The notes under the pieces: generated by a model
The model's input: only the letters and a program-made list of their open reading frames with translations
Databases searched by the model: none
What the model was told of the DNA's origin: nothing
Position numbers and translations under genes: made by a program
From: Candidatus Cloacimonadota bacterium
GTDB lineage: Bacteria > Cloacimonadota > Cloacimonadia > Cloacimonadales > TCS61
Length of the DNA: 5,725 nucleotides
Direction of reading: 5' to 3'
NCBI GenBank assembly: GCA_030592835.1
Contig: JAUVIJ010000133.1
Location: forward strand, 1-5,725
Shown here: positions 1 through 5,340 of the stretch, piece by piece
How the letters are laid out: every line of letters starts with the position of its first letter
How positions within the stretch are numbered: position 1 is the stretch's first letter

Positions 1-162
1 ACACGTTTCTTCCGTTATTAGTTCCAGGTGCTTTGCTTCTTTTTCATCCAAACCCAGTTTTACTGCCATTTTTCCCACAAAATTGATGACTTCGGAAAGA
101 TAATCGATTTTAGCTGAAATCTCAATTTTTGCTATTTGATACTCATTTTTTACTTTTCCCAT
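1..162 (-). CDS. RsbW/SpoIIAB-like ATP-binding anti-sigma factor, N-terminal fragment
   Basis: Partial gene: the start is at 160-162 and the frame stays open to the window edge, giving 54 residues that begin MGKVKNEYQIAKIEIS. The pattern, a short beta strand (KIEISAKIDYL), a long helix (SEVINFVGKMAVKLGL) and then LELITEETC, matches the start of GHKL-type ATPase domains of the RsbW/SpoIIAB family. In that family an E-E-x-C/A is followed by the ATP/Mg-binding Asn of the N box. Here the window ends just before that Asn, so catalytic competence cannot be judged. Family members are small cytosolic Ser/Thr kinases that bind sigma factors and phosphorylate STAS-type anti-anti-sigma proteins. A good ribosome site (AAAGGGAT, 4 bases from the ATG) supports the start. 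It follows the HipT-like kinase gene after 41 bases on the same strand and may be read through from the hip promoter. It could instead be another GHKL regulator domain. Confidence 0.72.
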   Translation of the reverse strand, partial: MGKVKNEYQIAKIEISAKIDYLSEVINFVGKMAVKLGLDEKEAKHLELITEETC

Positions 163-203
163 ATAAATCCCTTTTAGAATTTCATAGCATCAGCTATTTA
201 ATT

Positions 204-1169
204 TTATTTACCCATTGCTTTAAATCGGTCAAAGGTGATTTCTTTATACTTCTCTTTTCCCTGGGTACTTAAAAAAGAAGATTTTATCATAAGTTTTATT
301 TCATCATATTTTGATAGATAAGTTTTAATGATATGACTTGATCTTCCAGGTTTTATTTCATAGTATTCTGCTAATTTAATGAAATCTTCCTTCCCGTGGA
401 ATCCATTATCTTTATAAAAAGTTGATTCATAACTGATGAACATGTCTAAAGCAAGTCTGCTCTCATTTGGAAAGTGAAGGTTTGTATTGATTAAATCATA
501 TGCTGGCGAAAGCATAAAATCACCTGAAATACTTTCGAGAAGCGAGAAATTCTTAAGATGAGCATCTCCATTTCCGATCAAATAATTAAACAATATAATT
601 GAAAATAACTTTTCAATTTCTATTTTATATGCAGCACAATATCTCTTCACTATTTCTCCTGCTTCCTGGTAACTACTATCATATCTGTAATTCTCACCTG
701 CTGTTTCAGGAGTTTTACCGGATAATTGGCAAAAATCTTCCTGCCTGATTTTCAAAGCATTTCTTCTATCAAATCTTTTGGTAACATAAGCCAATTCGCC
801 GTCAGAAAAGGGAATGAGAGCATTTTCAGCTGTTTTGATTTTGAAAATTTGTCTGGCAATTTGCATAGTAAGATGTTCGTTAACAGGTATATCAGGTTGG
901 AATCGAGGAACAGGATTTGCGGGAATAGGTTTTAGAATATATTCACCATTTTTCCCGGTTGGTTGTAATTTGTTTTTCTCTAATTTAAGGGATATTTTAT
1001 CTTGTACACCAGATAAAGAGAAATGATCGATAAACTCGTATCTCACATTTTCGAAATCGGATTTACTGATATTAAATAATGGAATTTTTCCTCTGAATAC
1101 TCTTTTAATACAAGCATTACAATAATAATTGTTTTGAATTTTTTTTAAACAACCCCGACAATTTCTCAT
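204..1169 (-). CDS. hipT: HipT-like Ser/Thr protein kinase toxin (HipA C-terminal/kinase part)
   Basis: 321 residues carrying the HipA kinase core without the HipA N-terminal subdomain, which is encoded separately upstream. Visible landmarks are a Gly-rich loop S51-L-S-G-V-Q-D-K58, the ATP-binding Lys in ILKP (K80), the conserved NEH (97-99), the catalytic loop N200-G-D202-A-H-L-K206-N207, and the metal-binding D225 in SPAYD. All catalytic residues are present, so it should be an active kinase. Residues 1-25 contain C4-x2-C7 and C17-x2-C20, a possible small zinc knuckle. HipA-type toxins phosphorylate aminoacyl-tRNA synthetases (GltX for HipA, TrpS for E. coli O127 HipT); the target here is unknown. 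The S-x-S in the loop (51, 53) matches the S57/S59 autophosphorylation sites of E. coli HipT. The start overlaps the hipS stop by 4 bases (ATGA), with AAGGA 6 bases upstream. The length is close to the roughly 335 residues of E. coli HipT. Confidence 0.88.
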   Translation of the reverse strand: MRNCRGCLKKIQNNYYCNACIKRVFRGKIPLFNISKSDFENVRYEFIDHFSLSGVQDKISLKLEKNKLQPTGKNGEYILKPIPANPVPRFQPDIPVNEHLTMQIARQIFKIKTAENALIPFSDGELAYVTKRFDRRNALKIRQEDFCQLSGKTPETAGENYRYDSSYQEAGEIVKRYCAAYKIEIEKLFSIILFNYLIGNGDAHLKNFSLLESISGDFMLSPAYDLINTNLHFPNESRLALDMFISYESTFYKDNGFHGKEDFIKLAEYYEIKPGRSSHIIKTYLSKYDEIKLMIKSSFLSTQGKEKYKEITFDRFKAMGK

Positions 1170-1483
1170 TTCATTTCCTTAATAATTATGCATCCTATAT
1201 TATCAGAATCTGCTGTTTTTAATAACCTGGTAAAATAGTCATTTTCATCTATCTTTAATTTTCTGCACTGAATTTTATTTGTAATTCCTTCTGTCAAAAG
1301 CCCAAAGAAGAAAGGGAAAATATACGGTGATATAAATTGCCCTTTTCTTTTAGGTAATGTAAGACTTATAGATTTGGTTTTAACATCAGATATGTAATCC
1401 TGATCGTAAGAAAAATCATATCCGTTAATATTTTTTTCCAAGATACCTGCCAACCGTTGATTAAAATAGACTTCAGCTTTCAT
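1166..1483 (-). CDS. hipS: HipS-like antitoxin (stand-alone HipA N-terminal subdomain, Couple_hipA)
   Basis: 105 residues matching the HipA N-terminal subdomain 1: VYFNQRLAGIL (5-15), the diagnostic SISLTLP (38-44), FPFFFGLLTEG (56-66), then KIDENDYFTRLL (77-88) and NIGCIII (95-101) at the end. In E. coli K-12 this unit is fused to the kinase. As a separate gene between a HipB and a HipT it identifies a HipBST arrangement, in which HipS is the antitoxin that neutralises the kinase. The residue after the conserved E-G is Ile67 (codon 1283-1285). From memory of the E. coli O127 protein, the aligned residue is Trp65, reported to reach the HipT active site. The inhibition mode may therefore differ. 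Ribosome site AAAGGTGA lies 6 bases before the ATG. The start overlaps the hipB stop by one base (TAATG). Confidence 0.85.
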   Translation of the reverse strand: MKAEVYFNQRLAGILEKNINGYDFSYDQDYISDVKTKSISLTLPKRKGQFISPYIFPFFFGLLTEGITNKIQCRKLKIDENDYFTRLLKTADSDNIGCIIIKEMK

Positions 1484-1692
1484 TATTCTTCACCTTTGAT
1501 TTCAATGTGAAATTCCATCCCTAAAACTTCACATATTCGATTAATTACTTCAAGTGTAGGATTTCCTTTTCCTGATTCGATATCACTTATTGTATGCAGT
1601 GCCACCTCGGAAATCTCACTCAGATCTGACTGATTAATTTCCAATATTTTACGCCTGTTTCTAATTATTTTTCCAAGATCATCTCTATTCAT
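1483..1692 (-). CDS. hipB: HipB-like XRE-family DNA-binding antitoxin/repressor
   Basis: 69 residues, MNRDDLGKIIRNRRK to HIEIKGEE, consisting almost wholly of one HTH_3 (Cro/C1) domain. The HTH core runs from Q21-S-D-L-S through T-I-S-D-I-E-S-G (34-41) to the typical NPTLEVINRICEVLGM (44-59). HipB proteins dimerise, repress their own operon, and in HipBST systems assist HipS in holding HipT. The frame is open further upstream to an ATG at 1758, but that start would translate the promoter and operator and give an unusual hydrophobic leader. The ATG at 1690-1692 has GAGGG 4 bases upstream and begins exactly at the domain, so it is chosen. The stop shares one base with the hipS start, so translation is probably coupled. 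Two matching palindromes upstream (1705-1718, 1767-1780) are the likely binding sites. Confidence 0.88.
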   Translation of the reverse strand: MNRDDLGKIIRNRRKILEINQSDLSEISEVALHTISDIESGKGNPTLEVINRICEVLGMEFHIEIKGEE

Positions 1693-1704
1693 AATACCCT
1701 CATT

Positions 1705-1718
1705 TTCATTATAATGAA
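1705..1718. promoter_or_regulatory. Operator O1, perfect palindrome TTCATTATAATGAA
   Basis: A 14-bp perfect palindrome lying between the predicted transcription start (about 1723) and the hipB ribosome site. The 18 bases 1703-1720 are identical to 1765-1782. A repressor bound here would overlap the start of the transcript. HipB is the obvious candidate, since HipB-type antitoxins are dimeric XRE repressors of their own operon. Confidence 0.7.
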
Positions 1719-1729
1719 TATATGGAGAT

Positions 1730-1758
1730 AATATAATATAAATGTGGATATTGTACAA
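1730..1758 (-). promoter_or_regulatory. Predicted sigma-70-type promoter of the hipBST-like operon
   Basis: Read on the minus strand, TTGTAC (1753-1758) is followed by 17 bases and TATATT (1730-1735, 5 of 6 matches to TATAAT). The -35 is weak, matching only TTG. Transcription would begin near 1723 and give a leader of about 30 bases before the hipB ATG. The promoter sits exactly between two identical palindromes, which supports it more than the hexamers alone do. Confidence 0.6.
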
Positions 1759-1766
1759 GTTATTTT

Positions 1767-1780
1767 TTCATTATAATGAA
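1767..1780. promoter_or_regulatory. Operator O2, second identical palindrome TTCATTATAATGAA
   Basis: Exact copy of O1 placed upstream of the -35 box, about 44 to 57 bases before the predicted transcription start. The two centres are 62 bp apart, near six helical turns, so dimers on both would face the same side and could bridge or loop over the promoter. Confidence 0.7.
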
Positions 1781-1782
1781 TA

Positions 1783-1855
1783 ATTAAAAGCATTTCATGA
1801 GAAATTGCAATATAATAAAATTTTCAGGTATTTGGAAGCGAATAAAGAAAATTCT
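1783..1855. other. AT-rich spacer, no feature recognised
   Basis: Between O2 and the hairpin cluster. Stop codons interrupt all frames quickly, and neither a promoter nor an RNA gene stands out. Confidence 0.4.
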
Positions 1856-1904
1856 TAAAGTTGACGATCCCCGTGGCAAGCCAAGGAGTATTTAGCCAAC
1901 TTTA
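1856..1904. repeat. Hairpin 1: 8-bp outer stem with inner stem
   Basis: TAAAGTTG (1856-1863) pairs perfectly with CAACTTTA (1897-1904). Inside, TGGC (1874-1877) and GCCA (1880-1883) pair, flanked by TCC (1868-1870) and GGA (1885-1887). Confidence 0.55.
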
Positions 1905-1920
1905 TTTCAGCAAGCTGAAA
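1905..1920. repeat. Hairpin 2: TTTCAG/CTGAAA
   Basis: TTTCAG (1905-1910), loop CAAG, CTGAAA (1915-1920). It is a perfect 6-bp stem directly abutting hairpin 1. Confidence 0.5.
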
Positions 1921-1951
1921 CACGAATTTTCATTCTTTACCTCACCCCAAT

Positions 1952-1970
1952 CCTCTCCAAAAAGGAGAGG
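1952..1970. repeat. Hairpin 3: CCTCTCC/GGAGAGG
   Basis: Perfect 7-bp stem (1952-1958 with 1964-1970) and a 5-base A loop, preceded by a ctcacccc stretch. This motif combination is typical of short interspersed repeats. Confidence 0.55.
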
Positions 1971-1983
1971 GAGAAATAGGAAA

Positions 1984-2026
1984 CCCCGACGCAGAGCATC
2001 GAGGAATTATTTTGATTAAATAATTC
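1984..2026. repeat. Hairpins 4 and 5, back to back
   Basis: CCCCGACGC (1984-1992), loop AGA and GCATCGAGG (1996-2004) form a 9-bp stem. Its two mismatches become G-U pairs only in minus-strand RNA. GAATTATTT (2004-2012), a 5-base loop and AAATAATTC (2018-2026) form a perfect 9-bp stem starting on the last base of the first. ACTCC (2029-2033) and GGAGT (2046-2050) add a further short stem just after. Confidence 0.55.
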
Positions 2027-2084
2027 TGACTCCTTTCTTATTTCTGGAGTCCACCTTTTCCAGGACGAGGCAAATGATAAAACA

Positions 2085-2133
2085 TTCGCAATCATCGATT
2101 CACACTCTCCGGCAACAGCCGGATCGCTGCGAA
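2085..2133. repeat. Hairpin 6: long nested stem
   Basis: Nested pairing: TTCGCA (2085-2090) with TGCGAA (2128-2133), CGAT (2096-2099) with ATCG (2123-2126), and TCCGGC (2108-2113) with GCCGGA (2118-2123) closing an AACA loop. The two inner stems compete for one base (2123). The whole makes a 49-base extended hairpin. Confidence 0.55.
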
Positions 2134-2171
2134 AAGTCTTGCTCTCGGACTTGACTTCACAGGAGCGAAGT
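2134..2171. repeat. Hairpins 7 and 8: short stems
   Basis: AAGTC (2134-2138) pairs with GACTT (2148-2152), and ACTTC (2154-2158) pairs with GAAGT (2167-2171). Both are 5-bp stems, each weak alone; the regular packing with neighbouring hairpins is the reason to list them. Confidence 0.35.
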
Positions 2172-2212
2172 GAAAGTGGAGTTAAGAACGAAAGGATTTC
2201 AGCTATGCATTC

Positions 2213-2254
2213 CTTAAGTCAATTCTCCCAATAAATCGGGATTATTAACTCAAG
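2213..2254. repeat. Hairpin 9: 17-base arms, imperfect
   Basis: The arms 2213-2229 and 2238-2254 match at 13 of 17 positions around an 8-base loop. Two of the four mismatches become G-U pairs if the minus strand is the RNA, leaving only two unpaired positions in the middle. It marks the right end of the cluster. Confidence 0.5.
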
Positions 2255-2404
2255 TCTTGCTCATTATTTATTAATCATATTTTAGAGAAAGCACACTCCT
2301 TTATCCAGACAAAAACTCTTTTGTTTAAGTTCACAATATAGATAAAAACCATAAAAAATCATGATAATTACGGTGCTCTGTAAAAGAGTTGACAAATTAA
2401 TCTG
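2255..2404. other. AT-rich upstream region of the histidine kinase gene
   Basis: No gene is seen. A perfect TTGACA occurs at 2389-2394 but nothing resembling TATAAT lies 16-19 bases downstream. No GG-N10-GC sigma-54 element is visible either. The promoter of the kinase/regulator operon must be here or further upstream but cannot be assigned. Confidence 0.35.
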
Positions 2405-2451
2405 TTCATCGGTTTCCTCATCCAAAGCTCAGATGAGGATTTCATGATGAA
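2405..2451 (+). promoter_or_regulatory. Leader hairpin covering the histidine kinase ribosome site
   Basis: TCCTCATC (2415-2422) pairs perfectly with GATGAGGA (2432-2439), whose GAGGA is the Shine-Dalgarno of the kinase gene. A second stem, TTCATC (2405-2410) with GATGAA (2446-2451), brackets it and takes in the second ATG (2447-2449); the first ATG (2444-2446) lies across the internal loop and the stem end. Translation is therefore probably limited by opening of this structure. Confidence 0.5.
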
Positions 2452-3976
2452 AGTACATGTATACAGCATTTTGAAAAGTATGATCGAATTTTCTAAAAGC
2501 GGAGAGGATCATCTGACTTTTTTACGGTCAGTACATAAATTACTTTTCCAGAAAATAAACCTGAAAAACTCATTTTTCATTTTTGGGATTGAGGATTATT
2601 TTCTGAAGAGTTCATATCAAGCTCCTCCTGACGAATACTGGTATATCAGAACAAATGAAATTAAAGATAATGACAGATTTTCCAGGCTGGCTCTGATTTC
2701 GGAAAAAGAAGCTAGCTTCAATGAAGCGGATGATCTAAAAATTATTATTAAAGATAAGCAGGTAGAAATCGGGATAATCCTAATTAAAAATATCGGCAGT
2801 GACCCGAATATCCAAAAACATATCGATATTCTTAATGAAATAAAAGATTTTCTCTATTTTATCTGTAAATCACTTTTCCGCCGATTTCAGCTTAATGAAC
2901 GGATCAAGGAATTGAATTGTTTACGCAGTATCAGCAGATTGGCTGATAACAGGAAATTCAAGATTCCCGAATTACTTTCTGAGATTGTTATGCTTTTACC
3001 TCCCGCCTGGCTTTATCCTGACTATGCACGAGCCAGAATTATCTATAATAATCATAGTTACTGCACAGAAAAGTTTGAAGAAAGTGATCTCTCAATGAAA
3101 GCAAATATTTTGGTTGATAATTATGAAGTCGGATCTATCGAGGTTAATTATCCATCAGGTTTTCTACAAAAAGACGATTTTCCCTTTCTTAAGGAAGAAG
3201 AACTTCTGATCAACTTAATAGCTCAGGAACTGAATATAATCCTGGAAAAGAAAAGAGCAAATGAGGAAAATATAAAATTAGAAAAGCAGCTTCTTCATGC
3301 TGATAGACTGGCCACATTAGGACAATTATCTGCTGGTATTGCTCATGAGATCAATGAACCTCTGGCAGGAATTCTGGGATTGGCGCAATTGATGGGAAAG
3401 AATGACAGTCTGGATAAACAGACCAGAAATGATCTGGAAAATATTGTGTCTGCTTCACTTCATGCCAGGGAAGTCGTCAAAAAACTGATGCTGTTTTCAC
3501 GTCAGATGCCGTCCTCTCAAACCAGAATTAATATAAATGATGCAATTAGAAATGCTATTTTTTTCCTGGATTCACGCTGTCGTAAAAACATGATAGAACT
3601 TGATCATGAATTAATTCCCGGTATTCCTGATATAATTGCTGATTCATCCCAGATTCATCAGGTTCTGATCAATCTGATAGTAAATTCTCTTCAGGCAATG
3701 CCGGAAGGTGGGAAAATTACTTTGAAAACCGGTTTTAACGAGGAAAATGTTATTCTGGAATGCATTGACACCGGAGTCGGCATGACCAAAGATGTAATGA
3801 GACAGGTATTCAATCCCTTTTTTACGACAAAAAAGGTGAATGAAGGAACTGGTCTGGGTCTGTCTGTTGTACATGGTATTATCTATTCACATAATGGTGA
3901 AATTAAAGTTTTTAGTAAACCAGGTGAAGGTACAAGATTCAGAATTACACTTCCCTGTGCCAGGAGGAATAAATAA
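2444..3976 (+). CDS. Soluble sensor histidine kinase, NtrB-like, with GAF-like sensory domain
   Basis: 510 residues with no membrane segment or signal peptide, so cytosolic. Residues about 1-145 form a poorly recognisable, possibly GAF-like sensor. About 150-270 form a second sensory unit with the pattern LNERIKELNCLRSIS, LLPPAWLYPDYARARI (184-199), VGSIEVNY and FLKEEELLINLIAQEL, which I know as a recurrent domain in front of kinases; its ligand is unknown to me. A charged helix (268-285) leads into HisKA, with phosphoacceptor H301 in HEINEP. The ATPase domain has an N box with N414, G1 DTGVGM (442-447), F box FNPFFTTK (456-463) and G2 GTGLGL (468-473), all intact. It should autophosphorylate and pass phosphate to the regulator encoded one base downstream. 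Either of two adjacent ATGs (2444 or 2447) could be the start; GAGG is 5 or 8 bases upstream. Confidence 0.93.
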   Translation: MMKVHVYSILKSMIEFSKSGEDHLTFLRSVHKLLFQKINLKNSFFIFGIEDYFLKSSYQAPPDEYWYIRTNEIKDNDRFSRLALISEKEASFNEADDLKIIIKDKQVEIGIILIKNIGSDPNIQKHIDILNEIKDFLYFICKSLFRRFQLNERIKELNCLRSISRLADNRKFKIPELLSEIVMLLPPAWLYPDYARARIIYNNHSYCTEKFEESDLSMKANILVDNYEVGSIEVNYPSGFLQKDDFPFLKEEELLINLIAQELNIILEKKRANEENIKLEKQLLHADRLATLGQLSAGIAHEINEPLAGILGLAQLMGKNDSLDKQTRNDLENIVSASLHAREVVKKLMLFSRQMPSSQTRININDAIRNAIFFLDSRCRKNMIELDHELIPGIPDIIADSSQIHQVLINLIVNSLQAMPEGGKITLKTGFNEENVILECIDTGVGMTKDVMRQVFNPFFTTKKVNEGTGLGLSVVHGIIYSHNGEIKVFSKPGEGTRFRITLPCARRNK

Positions 3977-3977
3977 T

Positions 3978-5297
3978 ATGTTGGGAGCAAGAATTCTTGT
4001 TTTAGATGATAATTCAATTACCAGGGATGTTATTAAGCGCAATCTGGCAAAACACGGATATCAGCTCTATACAGCTAACAATTTTGATCTGGCGAAAGAG
4101 ATCATGAAGGAAATAAAGCCTGATCTGGTGATAACTGACATGAAAATGCCTGATATAAATGGTATTGAAGTAATTAAACACGTTACAGAAAGCTTCAAGG
4201 ATACTGAGATAATAGTGATTACGGGTTATCCTACGATTACATCTGCAGTTGATGCCGTCAAGCTGGGTGCTGATGATTATCTTACAAAACCTTTCACCGA
4301 TATAGAATTACTTACAGCCGTTAAAAAAGCTCTGGATAAGCTGAGGGCTAAACGTTCATTTTCTAAAGAAATTTCCGATGGTTTTGGCGAAAAATATGGG
4401 ATAATAGGTGATTCTTCCGTGATGATAGAAGTTTTCAAAACTATCAAAAAAGCATCACAAATTAAAAGCACAGTTTTAATTACCGGAGAGAGCGGTACTG
4501 GAAAAGAACTGGTAGCCAGAGCAATCCATTATGCAGGTTATAGAGGAGCAGAACCCTTTGTTCCCATTAATTGTGGAGCTATTCCCGAAAGTCTACTTGA
4601 AAGTGAACTTTTTGGTTATATTAAAGGAGCTTTTACCGGTGCTCATAATACAAGAGAGGGCTTCTTCCAAAGTGCAAATAAAGGCACAATTTTTTTGGAT
4701 GAGATCTCGGAGACTTCACCTATGATGCAGATTAAATTGCTTCGTGTTATCCAGGAAAAAGAAGTTTATATGGTTGGTTCTAATCATGCACAAAAAGTTG
4801 ATATTAGAATTCTGGTCGCTTCCAATAAAGATCTGTACGAATTGATGAAATTAAATAAGTTCAGAGAAGATTTGTTTTACCGTATCAATGTACTCACCAT
4901 AGATATTCCCCCTTTAAGAAATAGAGGAAATGATATTTACAAATTGGCTAATTTTTTTGCGAACAAATACGCCGAGGAATTTGATAAAACCGTGCCTGTA
5001 TTTTCAGATGAAGTATTAGAGATCTTCGGTAAATATAATTGGCAGGGGAATGCCAGAGAACTGGAGAATTTAGTTCATCGACTTATCATTCTGAATGATG
5101 ATTGTAAAATCGAAAAAATCGATCTGCCGGATTACATGAAAAGCAGGATCAGCTCAACAAGCGATATCAAAAGATCTCTGAAAGAAGTTGAATTTGAACA
5201 TATTAAAAATGTACTTGAATATACCGGAAACAATAAATCAAAAGCTGCTGAAATCCTCAAAATAGACAGAAAAACATTGAATAATAAATTAAACTAA
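3978..5297 (+). CDS. Sigma-54-dependent response regulator, NtrC family
   Basis: 439 residues in three parts. REC (about 4-122) has D10/D11, phospho-acceptor D54 in VITDMKMPD, T82 and K104. The AAA+ sigma-54 interaction domain (about 140-375) has Walker A GESGTGKE (170-177), the sigma-54-contacting GAFTGA (217-222), Walker B GTIFLDE (236-242), arginines R296/R302 in FREDLFYR, and GNARELEN (357-364). A Fis-type HTH (about 405-439) ends in KAAEILKIDRKTLNNKLN, stopping a few residues earlier than many relatives. It is an enhancer-binding ATPase that opens sigma-54 promoters. The frame is open back to 3840 inside the kinase gene, but ATG 3978 follows AGGAGG and starts right before the first REC strand, one base after the kinase stop. 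Its likely target, a -24/-12 promoter, lies about 170 bases past its stop. Confidence 0.95.
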   Translation: MLGARILVLDDNSITRDVIKRNLAKHGYQLYTANNFDLAKEIMKEIKPDLVITDMKMPDINGIEVIKHVTESFKDTEIIVITGYPTITSAVDAVKLGADDYLTKPFTDIELLTAVKKALDKLRAKRSFSKEISDGFGEKYGIIGDSSVMIEVFKTIKKASQIKSTVLITGESGTGKELVARAIHYAGYRGAEPFVPINCGAIPESLLESELFGYIKGAFTGAHNTREGFFQSANKGTIFLDEISETSPMMQIKLLRVIQEKEVYMVGSNHAQKVDIRILVASNKDLYELMKLNKFREDLFYRINVLTIDIPPLRNRGNDIYKLANFFANKYAEEFDKTVPVFSDEVLEIFGKYNWQGNARELENLVHRLIILNDDCKIEKIDLPDYMKSRISSTSDIKRSLKEVEFEHIKNVLEYTGNNKSKAAEILKIDRKTLNNKLN

Positions 5298-5299
5298 AT

Positions 5300-5336
5300 T
5301 GTGGAAAATTTGTCTCGCTGTGGAAAAATTCCACAG
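5300..5336. promoter_or_regulatory. Candidate enhancer (UAS) for the NtrC-like regulator, possibly also a terminator
   Basis: CTGTGGAAAAATTCCACAG (5318-5336) is a perfect palindrome with 8-base arms around AAA. The left arm core TGTGGAAAA also occurs at 5300-5308, so a direct repeat is spaced 19-20 bp, about two helical turns. The palindrome centre is about 165 bases before the predicted sigma-54 start, a usual distance for enhancers bound by Fis-type HTH dimers. In RNA the palindrome would also be a hairpin 20 bases after the regulator stop, followed by TATTTTCTC, so it could end the operon too. Confidence 0.5.
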
Positions 5337-5340
5337 TATT

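Larger units (their letters stand above)
1856..2254. repeat. Cluster of hairpin-forming elements, probable mosaic of interspersed repeats
   Basis: About 400 non-coding bases containing roughly ten inverted repeats, more GC-rich than the flanking intergenic DNA. The hairpins abut or nearly abut and the loops are short. The sequence around 1941-1972 (ctcacccc, then a cctctcc/ggagagg stem) and around 1984-2004 (CCCCGACGC, then GCATCGAGG) resembles short palindromic repeats seen in many copies in Bacteroidetes/Cloacimonadota-like genomes. This is recognition by style; copy number cannot be tested in one window. No open frame with codon-like character or RBS is present. Other possibilities are a structured non-coding RNA or decayed mobile-element ends. 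Confidence 0.55.

Noticed and set aside
184..197. Small inverted repeat ATAGC/GCTAT as a terminator after hipT
   Set aside because: The stem is only 5 bp and is not followed by a T run on the minus strand.
726..1026. Plus-strand open frames opposite the HipT gene
   Set aside because: They lie antisense to a well-supported kinase, show no recognisable domain and have no ribosome sites.
1693..1758. Longer HipB starting at the upstream ATG (1758), adding 22 residues
   Set aside because: It would translate across the predicted -10 and operator O1, has no ribosome site, and adds a sequence foreign to XRE antitoxins; ATG 1692 has GAGGG and starts at the domain.
1873..1890. Sigma-54-like TGGCA inside hairpin 1
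   Set aside because: The base pair expected 10 bases after GG is AG, not GC, and no gene follows at promoter distance.
1856..2254. CRISPR array in the hairpin cluster
   Set aside because: The hairpins differ from one another and there is no repeated unit with regular spacers.
2389..2417. Sigma-70 promoter from the perfect TTGACA before the kinase gene
   Set aside because: At 16-19 bases spacing the -10 candidates (such as GTTTCC) do not resemble TATAAT.
3840..3977. Longer response regulator starting inside the kinase gene
   Set aside because: The extra 46 residues only shadow the kinase C-terminus; ATG 3978 has AGGAGG upstream and starts directly before the REC domain.
3644..4725. Further short open frames within the kinase and regulator genes (minus strand 3644-3874 and 4277-4471; plus strand 4531-4725)
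   Set aside because: All are out-of-frame or antisense shadows of strongly conserved domains.
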